This document shows, one piece after another, positions 7,995-15,211 of a stretch of DNA of 64,000 nucleotides (its first letter is position 1; every line of letters begins with the position of its first letter). The notes beneath the pieces were generated by a model, which saw only the letters and a program-made list of their open reading frames with translations, was not told where the DNA came from and searched no databases. The stretch is from an uncultured Campylobacter sp. (GTDB taxonomy: Bacteria > Campylobacterota > Campylobacteria > Campylobacterales > Campylobacteraceae). The DNA is taken from positions 1-64,000 of the forward strand of contig NZ_CALGPY010000012.1 of the NCBI RefSeq assembly GCF_937959485.1. Reading direction: 5' to 3'. The position numbers were made by a program, and so were the translations under genes.

Positions 7995-8942
7995 TTAGCC
8001 TTTAATCGGCACGTAGCCGCTATTTTCGATGATGCTTTGCCCCTGCGGCGAAAGGATCCAATCTATCAAGATGCGGATATTTTCGTTTTTGTTGTTTTCG
8101 TCGTAAACCGCGTAAATTTCGGCTACGAGCGGGTATTTACGGCTAGAGATATTTTCTTTGTTCGGATACGCGCCGTTTAGGCTAAGCATCTTCACGCCGC
8201 CGTTTTGCACGATCCCCTCGACGTAGTATCGAAACGAAAAGCCGATCGCGCTGCCGAAAAAGCCAGTGATCTTGCGCTTAGGTTGTGTCTCGCCCATAAA
8301 TTTCAAAAACGCGCTCTGGCTGCCGCTGCCCGCGTTTCGCTGCACGGCATCTATTCGCATGCGCTCGCCGCCGAGCTGCGACCAATCGTCAAACTCCCCA
8401 GAATAGATCCCTCGCACCTGATCCACGGTTAAATTTGAAACTTTATTATTTGCATTTATGATAAAGACGAACGCCTCCAGCCCGATCGGCACGAAGCGCA
8501 AGCGCACGCCCTTTTCCTGCGCATAATCAAGCTGCTGCTTCGAAGGGGCGGCGACGAAAATGAGATCCGCCTTGCCGTCGCTTATGGCCCTGTACGCGCC
8601 GCGGGTATTGCTAAATTTAAGCCTGCTAGCATTCGTGAAATTTTGCCCGTCAAATTCCACGCTTTCCTTCGGATAGCTCGCCGCGACGAACGCCGAAAAG
8701 ACGGGATACAAAGCCGCTGCTCCGTCGATTATGGGCAGATTGCCGCTAAGTTTTAAGCTGGAGCTAACGCGCACGATCTGCGAGCCCTGCTCAAACGGCA
8801 GAAATTTATGCAGCTCGATCGATTTGGTCTGCATCTCGGCGCTGCTTTGATTTACGTATCGCTTCACGACGAGGCTGTAAAATGTAAAATCGAAAGCCAT
8901 CAAGATAAACACCAGCAAAATGGCGATAATTGCACGCTTCAT
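7995..8942 (-). CDS. PstS-like substrate-binding protein with N-terminal membrane anchor
   Basis: Periplasmic-binding-protein fold of the phosphate (PstS-like) family: PIIDGAAALYPVFSAFV at the start of the lobe, the hinge-side FVPIGLEAFVFIINANN, LTVDQVRGIYSGEFDDWSQLGG and the anion-site-like RNAGSGSQSAF. Residues about 4-26 form a hydrophobic segment without a clear cleavage site, so it is probably membrane-tethered. The ATG at 8942 is preferred over an upstream TTG (8960) because it follows the 45-residue gene by one base. No PstC/A/B permease genes are present nearby, so a classic phosphate importer role is unproven. Confidence 0.75.
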   Translation of the reverse strand: MKRAIIAILLVFILMAFDFTFYSLVVKRYVNQSSAEMQTKSIELHKFLPFEQGSQIVRVSSSLKLSGNLPIIDGAAALYPVFSAFVAASYPKESVEFDGQNFTNASRLKFSNTRGAYRAISDGKADLIFVAAPSKQQLDYAQEKGVRLRFVPIGLEAFVFIINANNKVSNLTVDQVRGIYSGEFDDWSQLGGERMRIDAVQRNAGSGSQSAFLKFMGETQPKRKITGFFGSAIGFSFRYYVEGIVQNGGVKMLSLNGAYPNKENISSRKYPLVAEIYAVYDENNKNENIRILIDWILSPQGQSIIENSGYVPIKG

Positions 8943-8943
8943 C

Positions 8944-9081
8944 TTAGTTTCCGTTTGCAATATAGGAGATGATCGAGCATTTGCTCTGCAGATACAGCGC
9001 CGCTGCGGTTAGCGCACAAACGCTGATCGCCCAAGCCGTCAATATTACGGCGATCGTTTTTTGAAAAATTTCATCGCTCAT
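8944..9081 (-). CDS. Small membrane protein, 45 aa
   Basis: An ATG at 9081 preceded by GAGG reads 45 codons to a TAA at 8944: N-terminus MSDEIFQKTIAVIL, a single hydrophobic helix (about residues 9-31) and a short tail ending SYIANGN. The stop is one base from the ATG of the PstS-like gene and the start is 8 bases after the preceding gene, so the three are tightly coupled. No family recognised. The spacing and the membrane-helix composition argue that it is a real gene. Confidence 0.6.
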   Translation of the reverse strand: MSDEIFQKTIAVILTAWAISVCALTAAALYLQSKCSIISYIANGN

Positions 9082-9089
9082 TTTGTGCC

Positions 9090-9512
9090 TCACATATGCG
9101 CAAGCGCGCTATTAAGCAGCCATAAAAAGCCGGTTAAGACCGCCGAAAAGATTATGAATAAAAACGCGGAAAGGATCAGGAGATTTCTAATCCTCCTGCG
9201 GCGCTCGGGCTCGCTTTTAGCAGATTTAATAAATTTTACCAAATACACGATGAGGAAAATAAACGAAATTATCGGCAGCGCGATCAAAACCGAGATCGAG
9301 ATGAATAGATCCGGCAGCCACTCAAAATATACCAGCGGAGTAAGGGTGCACAAAAACGCAATCGTCGAAATAATTAGAAATTTTCTATCTCTTTTATGGC
9401 GCTCCGGCTCGTCTTTTGATCTGATAAATTTAATCAAACACGCGACAAGCCAAACAAAGCAGATCAAAAACAGCACATTTAAAATCTCCATAAACGATTC
9501 CAGGTTATTCAT
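9090..9512 (-). CDS. Four-helix membrane protein with internal duplication, 140 aa
   Basis: Not recognised. Four hydrophobic segments are arranged as two similar halves. Residues about 25-50 (CLIKFIRSKDEPERHKR, then KFLIIST) match residues 90-115 (YLVKFIKSAKSEPERRRR, then NLLILSA): a helix end, an EPER motif in a basic cytoplasmic loop, then the next helix. It is the first gene of a three-gene unit with a 45-residue membrane protein and the anchored PstS-like protein. A membrane complex made of these three is a reasonable inference. Confidence 0.6.
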   Translation of the reverse strand: MNNLESFMEILNVLFLICFVWLVACLIKFIRSKDEPERHKRDRKFLIISTIAFLCTLTPLVYFEWLPDLFISISVLIALPIISFIFLIVYLVKFIKSAKSEPERRRRIRNLLILSAFLFIIFSAVLTGFLWLLNSALAHM

Positions 9513-9757
9513 CTTTTACCTTTAAATTTTAATATGCAAAGCGGCATTTTAGCGCTCCGATTAAATTTACGCGCCAGTCAAGCAAGAGCGCAAGCGCAAA
9601 TGCGCTTAAAGCAAACTCTTAATAAAGCGGCGATCCTCGCCCAAGCAAAAGCGAAATTTTGCAAATTTCAAGCAGCGGCGATAGTAAAATTTCAAACATC
9701 GATAAAATTACAAAACCGCGAATTGCTAATTTTGCTAAATTTAGCGCGCATTTGCCG

Positions 9758-10336
9758 TTATAAAACGCCCTTGGTGCTAGGCACGCCGGCGCGCTCGTTG
9801 ATACTTATCGCGCGACGGAATGCGACGGCAAACGCCTTAAACGCGGCCTCTGCGACGTGATGTAGATTTTCGCCGCGGATCTGGCTTAGATGCAGCGTAA
9901 AATTTGCGTTGAAAGCCAGAGCGCGAAAAAATTCCTCCACGAGTTCGGCATCGAATTCGCCGATCTTGCCGCGCTTCAGGCTCGGGCAGTCAAATACCAA
10001 AAACGCGCGGTTGGAAAAATCAAGCGCGGCGCTTACGGCGGCTTCGTCCATCACCACGACGCTATCACCGAAGCGCTCGATGTTTTGCGCGGGATAGATC
10101 GTCTCTTTGATCGCGCTTCCGAGCACGATGCCGCAGTCCTCGACGCTGTGGTGAAAATCGACCTGCAAATCGCCCTCACAGCGCAAGCTCAGATCGATCC
10201 ACGCGTGCTTGGCAAACGCGCTAAGCATATGATCGAAAAAACCGATGCCAGTTTGTATCTGCGCCGCGCCGCGCCCGTAAAGCTCCAGCTCAAGCTCGAT
10301 TTTGGTCTCTTTCGTAGCCCTATTTTTGCTTATCAT
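9758..10336 (-). CDS. hisB: Imidazoleglycerol-phosphate dehydratase (HisB, monofunctional)
   Basis: Sixth step of histidine synthesis. The family hallmarks are visible: NRATKETKIELELELYG at the N-terminus, GIGFFDHMLSAFAKHA, the Mn-binding DFHHSVEDCGI, and near the end HHVAEAAFKAFA. 192 residues is the normal length of the monofunctional enzyme; there is no fused phosphatase domain. It stands alone on the minus strand with word-repeat DNA downstream (9513-9757) and dsbD upstream by 48 bases. Confidence 0.95.
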   Translation of the reverse strand: MISKNRATKETKIELELELYGRGAAQIQTGIGFFDHMLSAFAKHAWIDLSLRCEGDLQVDFHHSVEDCGIVLGSAIKETIYPAQNIERFGDSVVVMDEAAVSAALDFSNRAFLVFDCPSLKRGKIGEFDAELVEEFFRALAFNANFTLHLSQIRGENLHHVAEAAFKAFAVAFRRAISINERAGVPSTKGVL

Positions 10337-10384
10337 CGCGCAATCCTTAAAACTAAATTTTGTTTGAAATCTATCTAAATTTCA

Positions 10385-12355
10385 CTAAATTTCGCTTAAA
10401 ATCTCAGCCAGCTTTTCGGAATTTACGCTGCCGATCTGGCGCAGGTTCGTAATCTCGGCGCCCTCTTGAAAAAACAGAATCGTAGGCGGGCCGAATACGT
10501 TGAAATGAGCTTTTATCGCTCTGTTTTGCTCGCTATCTTCGCTAAGATCGATCTTAAAAAGGCTAAATTTATCAAGAGCGTCCGCAAGAGCGGGATCTGC
10601 GAACGCTCGCTCGCTCTGCTCGCAATTTTTACACCAGCTAGCCCAAAAATCCACTATCACGGGCTTTTTGGAATTTTCTATTTCGCCCTGCAGCTGCGCC
10701 AGATCGTGCACAAACGAAAAATGCGCGCCGCTTAAATTTTTAACGCGAAAAATTTCGCCTGCTTGCAAGCTCTCGCCGCCGGGGCCGCCGCTGGAATATC
10801 TCGTGCTTTGCGGGATTAGATTACCAAGCGGTCTGGAAAAATCTTTCGCGCCGCTGGCAAAGCCTGCAAGCAGCAGCGCCGAATATAGCGCGATTACAAG
10901 GGCCAAAGCGCGCTTTATCCCGCTCGCGCCGCCGTCAAACAGCCCCAAAAATCCTGCGAAAATCGCGCCCAAAACCGCATAAATCAGCAGGCTTAAATTT
11001 TCGCCGATGAGCGCGCGCGAAATCCACACCGCCGTAAAAAGCAGCAAAAAGCCGAAAATTTTAGGCACCGCCTCCATCCAAGCTCCGGGCCTCGGTAGTG
11101 CGCCGCCAAGCCCCACCACAAGCAGCAGCGCGCCGCTTCCGAGCCCAAGCGCAAAAAGAGCCGCCGCACCCAGCAAGACGTCGCCGCTGCCCGCGATATA
11201 AACGAGCGCACCCGCAAGCGGAGCGGAGATGCACGGCGATACGACAAGAGCCGAGATAAGCCCCATCGAAAAAACTCCGATCAGACCGCCGCTCTTTTCG
11301 CTTTTGCTGTTTAAGAAGCTTTGAAAACGCGCAGGCAGGCGGATCTCGTAAAATCCGAACATCGAAAGCGCGAGCGCGGCGAATATTAGCGAGGTTAGGA
11401 TCAGCGCGAGCGGAGTTTGCAGCAGACCTTGTAAATTTTGCCCAAAAATCGCTACGAAAGCTCCTAAAATCGCATACGAGCTCGCCATCCCAAAAATATA
11501 CGCGAGGCTTACGGCGAGGCTCGTTTTCGCGCTCGGCTTAGAGGAGGTTTTCGCCACTATGATCGACGAGAGGATCGGGATGAGCGGATAGACGCAAGGG
11601 CTTAGCGAGAGCAGCACGCCATAGCCGAAAAACAGCGCGATCGCCGCGATGAAGCTCTTGCTGCCAAGAACGTTTAAAATTTTATCCTGCTCGGAGATGG
11701 AATTTGCGTGCGGATTTTTGTGCGCAGAAGTTTGATGGGAATTTACAGCGGCGTTTTCTGCCGAGCTTGCCGCGGAATTTCCCGCTGCGTGCGAGTCCGC
11801 CACGGAATCTGTCTCTGCGCCCGCTGCTGTAGTATTGCTTTTAAAATTTACAGCCCCGCCTTGTGCGCTGAACGTGTCAGAAATATGCGCGGAATTTGCG
11901 CCTTTTCGATATTTTTTCAGCTCGGAGTTTGAAATTTTGCTGATCTGATAGCCCTCCACCACGCGCTTGAAGCTAAAGCCGAACTGCTGCGGTTGGTAGC
12001 AAAAGCCGGATTTCGTGCAACCCAAAAAATCGCCGTTAAGCACGAAATCATCGCTGTCTGCGGCATTTGCGAGCACGAGGCCTAAAGGCACGGTAACACT
12101 AAAATTGCCCTCGTAAATTTTATAATCCTTATATTCGGTCGCGGCGGGCAGATTTATTAAATTTGTGACCTCCGCACTGCCGATGAAAATTTTTATCTCG
12201 TTTTGATAGAGATAAACCCCGTCCGCGATATCAAAGCTTAGCGTTACGCTATCGCTTTGCGCCGCCGCGTTAAGCTTGAACGCATCGGAGGGTTTCAGGG
12301 GCTCGGCGCCCAAACCTAAGAGAAAAAACGCTGCCAAAATCAGTGATCTGATCAA
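10385..12355 (-). CDS. dsbD: Thiol:disulfide interchange protein DsbD with low-complexity linker
   Basis: Passes reducing power from cytoplasmic thioredoxin to the periplasm. Domains: a signal peptide, an N-terminal immunoglobulin-like domain with C113 and C119 (GCTKSGFC), an eight-helix membrane domain with the redox cysteines in SPCVYPLIPI (Cys253) and VVSPCISAPLAG, and a C-terminal thioredoxin domain with WASWCKNCE. Residues about 152-221 are an Ala/Ser/Asn/His-rich linker between the first two parts. The TTG start follows AAAGGATAAAAT with good spacing. It is divergent from ppk2. Confidence 0.93.
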   Translation of the reverse strand: MIRSLILAAFFLLGLGAEPLKPSDAFKLNAAAQSDSVTLSFDIADGVYLYQNEIKIFIGSAEVTNLINLPAATEYKDYKIYEGNFSVTVPLGLVLANAADSDDFVLNGDFLGCTKSGFCYQPQQFGFSFKRVVEGYQISKISNSELKKYRKGANSAHISDTFSAQGGAVNFKSNTTAAGAETDSVADSHAAGNSAASSAENAAVNSHQTSAHKNPHANSISEQDKILNVLGSKSFIAAIALFFGYGVLLSLSPCVYPLIPILSSIIVAKTSSKPSAKTSLAVSLAYIFGMASSYAILGAFVAIFGQNLQGLLQTPLALILTSLIFAALALSMFGFYEIRLPARFQSFLNSKSEKSGGLIGVFSMGLISALVVSPCISAPLAGALVYIAGSGDVLLGAAALFALGLGSGALLLVVGLGGALPRPGAWMEAVPKIFGFLLLFTAVWISRALIGENLSLLIYAVLGAIFAGFLGLFDGGASGIKRALALVIALYSALLLAGFASGAKDFSRPLGNLIPQSTRYSSGGPGGESLQAGEIFRVKNLSGAHFSFVHDLAQLQGEIENSKKPVIVDFWASWCKNCEQSERAFADPALADALDKFSLFKIDLSEDSEQNRAIKAHFNVFGPPTILFFQEGAEITNLRQIGSVNSEKLAEILSEI

Positions 12356-12463
12356 ATTTTATCCTTTGAAATTTTTTCCTACATTCTAACGTAATAAGTA
12401 TGAATTTATAGTGTAATCTAAAGAACTTTTTTGTAAAATTCCTTAAAATTTTTAGGAGGCTAT

Positions 12464-13366
12464 ATGAGCAAAGAGATCAAAACCGAAACGGGCGAAATAG
12501 CGCTGAAAGAGATAGAATTTAAAAGCTCAAAGTACGAAAAAATCTCGTTCAAAGACTACGAGATGCTGCTGCAAAGATACCAGATCGAGCTTTTGAAGCT
12601 GCAAAAATTCGTAAAAGAAAAAGGCTTAAAAATTTTGATTTTGATGGAGGGGCGCGACGCGGCGGGCAAAGGCGGCACGATCAAGCGTTTAACCGAGCAC
12701 CTAAACCCGCGCGGATGCCGCATCGTAGCGCTCGAAAAGCCGAGCAATGTCGAAAAGACGCAGTGGTATTTCCAGCGCTACGTCGCGCACCTACCCAGCG
12801 GCGGCGAGATTGCGATCTTTGACCGCAGCTGGTACAACCGCGCGATGGTCGAGCCGGTGATGGGCTTTTGCACCCACGCCGAGCATAAAGATTTCCTGCG
12901 CCAAGTGCCTAAATTTGAGGAGCTTTTGGTAAGCGCGGGGATAATTTTGTTTAAATTTTACTTTTCGGTCTCCAAAGAGGAGCAAAAAAGGCGCTTTGAA
13001 TCGCGCCGTACCGACCCGCTGAAGCAATACAAACTCTCGCCGGTGGATGCGAGATCGCAAGAGCTGTGGAATCAATACACGCTCGCAAAATACTCGATGC
13101 TACTAGCTTCAAATACCGAGTTTGCGCCGTGGACGATCCTTGATAGCAACGACAAAAAGATCGCGCGGCTAAACGCCTTCCGCTGCATACTCTCGCGCAT
13201 AGACTATCCCGAAAAGATCGATGCAAAGGAGCTTGCGGTGGATCCAAACCTCGTGCGAAACGGCACCAGGGAGATAGTGCTAATGGAGGATAGCCAAAAA
13301 AGCGAGGCTTGGCGCAAGCTGGAAAGCCCCTCTCGCAAGAACAAGAAGGATAAGAAAAAGGGTTGA
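12464..13366 (+). CDS. ppk2: Polyphosphate kinase 2
   Basis: PPK2 family, using polyphosphate to make GTP or ATP from the diphosphate (or the reverse). Walker A is GRDAAGKGGTIKRL, followed by LEKPSNVEKTQWYFQRY and the Walker B region IFDRSWYNRA; the lid module has RRTDPLKQYKLSPVD. One-domain size (300 residues) fits class I PPK2. AGGAGG lies 7 bases before the ATG. The basic tail SRKNKKDKKKG is common in this group. It is divergently transcribed from dsbD and is the last ordinary gene before the CRISPR island. Confidence 0.95.
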   Translation: MSKEIKTETGEIALKEIEFKSSKYEKISFKDYEMLLQRYQIELLKLQKFVKEKGLKILILMEGRDAAGKGGTIKRLTEHLNPRGCRIVALEKPSNVEKTQWYFQRYVAHLPSGGEIAIFDRSWYNRAMVEPVMGFCTHAEHKDFLRQVPKFEELLVSAGIILFKFYFSVSKEEQKRRFESRRTDPLKQYKLSPVDARSQELWNQYTLAKYSMLLASNTEFAPWTILDSNDKKIARLNAFRCILSRIDYPEKIDAKELAVDPNLVRNGTREIVLMEDSQKSEAWRKLESPSRKNKKDKKKG

Positions 13367-13484
13367 ATCTTGCCAATGGAGATTACTCGCTAGGGAGGCT
13401 TGCTAGGAATTGCTTCATTAGGGATTTATTTCCTAATATATAGAAACGCATTAAATTCTATGATTGTGCACCTCAAGATTCTTT

Positions 13485-13709
13485 GAAATTCTATCTAATG
13501 GGATGGAATTCTACACAACGCTACGGGCTACGTGATGAAGTATATCACGTTTCAATTCCTAATGGAATAGAATTCTACCTCGTCGCTTGCTTTTCTCTGC
13601 GGTTGTCGCCCATAGTTTCAATTCCCAACGGAGGAAATTTACACGAAAAGATAAAAGAACTTAAAGAGCAAATTGAAATGTTTCAAACTCCAACGAGAAT
13701 TGAAATGCG
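13485..13709 (-). CRISPR. Decayed CRISPR cluster, four degenerate repeats (hybrid repeats)
   Basis: Four degenerate 30-base units at about 13485-13514, 13549-13578, 13615-13644 and 13680-13709, separated by 34, 36 and 35 bases, the period of the main array. The first two resemble the main-array repeat (ending GGAATTCTAC). The third starts GTTTCAATTCCCAACGG like the main repeat but ends GAGGAAATTTACAC like the repeat of the array at 41.3 kb. The fourth starts GTTTCAAACTCCAACG like the 41-kb family and has lost its end. No two units are identical, so the cluster is probably no longer active. Strand follows the orientation inferred for the main array. Confidence 0.7.
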
Positions 13710-13741
13710 AAACTCACATATCCCGCATCCACCGCCTTTCC

Positions 13742-13906
13742 GTAGAATTCTATTCCACTAGGAGTTGAAAAGCTCTTTGTACTGGCAGATATGGCTCGGC
13801 ATAGGGTAAAATTCCATCTTGTTTGTAATAGCTGCCGGAACCGATCAAAAAAATCAAATCCCGAAAGCTTCGATATGTAAAATTTCATTCTATCCCGGTT
13901 TAAAAT
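13742..13906 (+). CRISPR. Decayed CRISPR repeats in inverted orientation
   Basis: Right after the previous cluster, the repeat appears reversed: GTAGAATTCTATTCCACTAG at 13742 (unit to 13771, ending GTTGAAAA), then weaker copies starting GTAAAATTCCATCTTG at 13806 and GTAAAATTTCATTCTATCCC at 13877. Spacing is 64 and 71 bases. The two clusters face each other across 32 bases, which suggests an old inversion or two converging arrays. The last two units are so degenerate that they could be over-read. Confidence 0.5.
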
Positions 13907-14128
13907 TTAATGTGCCGTTCTATAAGATGCCTGTTTGTGCAAGCCGGTTCATCTTTACGGCATAATATGCAAAATTTTATAAAATTTTATGTTTATTTTA
14001 TGCAGTATTCTGTATAATTCATACGGATAAACGAAGTGTTTTGCTATTTTTACTTATGAATAACACGATTTTTATTCATTTTATACGATTTTATGTATAA
14101 TTAACGAATAAATTTGTATAATTTTCAT

Positions 14129-14374
14129 ATGTTAGAAACGAGCGATATATTCAACATTTTGCACAATGCCGTCGAAGCTAAAAACAACGGCAAAAAGATC
14201 TCGCACGCTGCGATGGCGCAGAGGTTAGGCGTATCGATGCGGACGTATCAGGACTGGCGCTTGGGCACGACCAAGCCGCAAGCCGCGACCGCGATATGCC
14301 AGATGTTGTGTGAGCTCGATAGCGACGACGCTGCGTTTGTGCTGCATAAGATAAAAAAACTTATAGGAGAGTAG
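14129..14374 (+). CDS. Helix-turn-helix (XRE-type) regulator, 81 aa
   Basis: A small protein whose centre is a helix-turn-helix: SHAAMAQRLGVSMRTYQDW, followed by RLGTTKPQAATA, the pattern of XRE/Cro-like DNA-binding domains. I chose the ATG at 14129; an in-frame TTG at 14114 would add five residues. Upstream 13960-14110 is very A+T-rich with TATAATT-like boxes, so the promoter is probably local. It is followed after one base by a 44-residue gene. It lies alone between the decayed CRISPR repeats and the main array. Confidence 0.75.
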   Translation: MLETSDIFNILHNAVEAKNNGKKISHAAMAQRLGVSMRTYQDWRLGTTKPQAATAICQMLCELDSDDAAFVLHKIKKLIGE

Positions 14375-14375
14375 A

Positions 14376-14510
14376 GTGCAAAACATTACTTTGCAAGAAA
14401 AGCTGGATCTACAGGGCGTCTTTCGCGTGATTTATGAGAAAAAAGAGTCGAAATTCGCGATCTTTTACAAGGCGTTTTTGAAGAAATTTTTTAAAAATTT
14501 TAAAAAATAA
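14376..14510 (+). CDS. Small basic protein, 44 aa, coupled to the HTH gene
   Basis: A GTG at 14376, one base after the HTH stop and with GGAGAG about 7 bases upstream, reads 44 codons to a TAA at 14510. N-terminus MQNITLQEKLDLQGVFRVIY; C-terminus strongly basic and aromatic (AFLKKFFKNFKK). No family recognised. The tight coupling to an HTH regulator resembles a small regulator/effector or toxin-antitoxin pair, but there is no sequence proof. Confidence 0.5.
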   Translation: MQNITLQEKLDLQGVFRVIYEKKESKFAIFYKAFLKKFFKNFKK

Positions 14511-15017
14511 TTGGCGGAGGCATTTATTATACTTTATGTGGCAAAGGCGGTAACATCCATTAAATTTAGATGATTTTTCCTTTTTATGACGACCACGCCG
14601 ATATTCTTTGTTTTGCAGTTTCAGAGGATGCTACCAAATTCTGCTTTATAAAATTTTTTCCATCTTTCTGCCTCTTTGACATCATCTAATTTAATTTTAA
14701 ATTCTAACTTTGACACATGATCTTAAATTTGTAGCGTAAATTTAATTGAAATTAATGCGGAATTCTTACTTTAAATTAGCTTTTAATATCCCTAGTATGC
14801 ATTTTTACAAATATTTTGAATTTGCTATTAAATGAGTTGCATTTAAATCTATTTATATTGTGGCAAATATACAGTTCGTTAAAATTTTAATCTATAAGTA
14901 ACTTCAAAATTTTATTCGTAACCTATAAATTTAATATATTTGGTGGGCAAATTGAAACCGAATGAAATTTCACATAAGTACCCCATGCTGTATCTTATCC
15001 CAGCCACAACTAATCTT
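14511..15017. other. Non-coding A+T-rich gap before the main array
   Basis: No gene supported. The region is A+T-rich with many runs of ATTTTAAAATT. A minus-strand frame of 31 codons (14716 down to a TGA at 14621) continues open past the stop to 14534, but it has no ribosome binding site. Around 14952 the sequence ATTGAAACCGAATGAAATTTC could be a further, very decayed CRISPR repeat. Confidence 0.4.
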
Positions 15018-15176
15018 TTAAATTTTCTAGCGAGATGAGAATTCTACCCATTCCTGCCGCAAAAGGTATATCGCGTAAATCCGTTTTGATTTCAACAAGA
15101 TAATTCTACCGCCTACGCAAATCGTGCAATAAGCCCATTTAGGCGTTTCAATTCCCAAAGGATAGAATTATTCCAC
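15018..15176 (-). repeat. Decayed trailer-end repeats of the main CRISPR array
   Basis: Three units with the same period as the main array but broken repeats: about 15018-15047 (only GAATTCTAC well kept), 15082-15108 (short, ending AATTCTAC) and 15145-15176 (GTTTCAATTCCCAAAGG start, 2-base insertion near the end). Intervening spacers are 34, 36 and 35 bases. Decay increases away from the array, as expected for the oldest, leader-distal end. Confidence 0.75.
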
Positions 15177-15211
15177 ATTCCTGCGGGACGCTATAAAATG
15201 CAGTGGCAGAA

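Noticed and set aside
10993..11247. Alternative frames inside dsbD, rpoD, mrdA, fdhD and other core genes
   Set aside because: Shadows of GC-rich coding sequence; the main frames have complete family motifs.
13483..13888. Frames over the decayed CRISPR clusters
   Set aside because: They translate degenerate repeats, with no ribosome site.
14534..14716. Minus-strand frame of 31 codons plus about 29 more after a TGA
   Set aside because: GTG start without ribosome site; no recognisable product; the internal TGA would need read-through or decay of an unknown gene.
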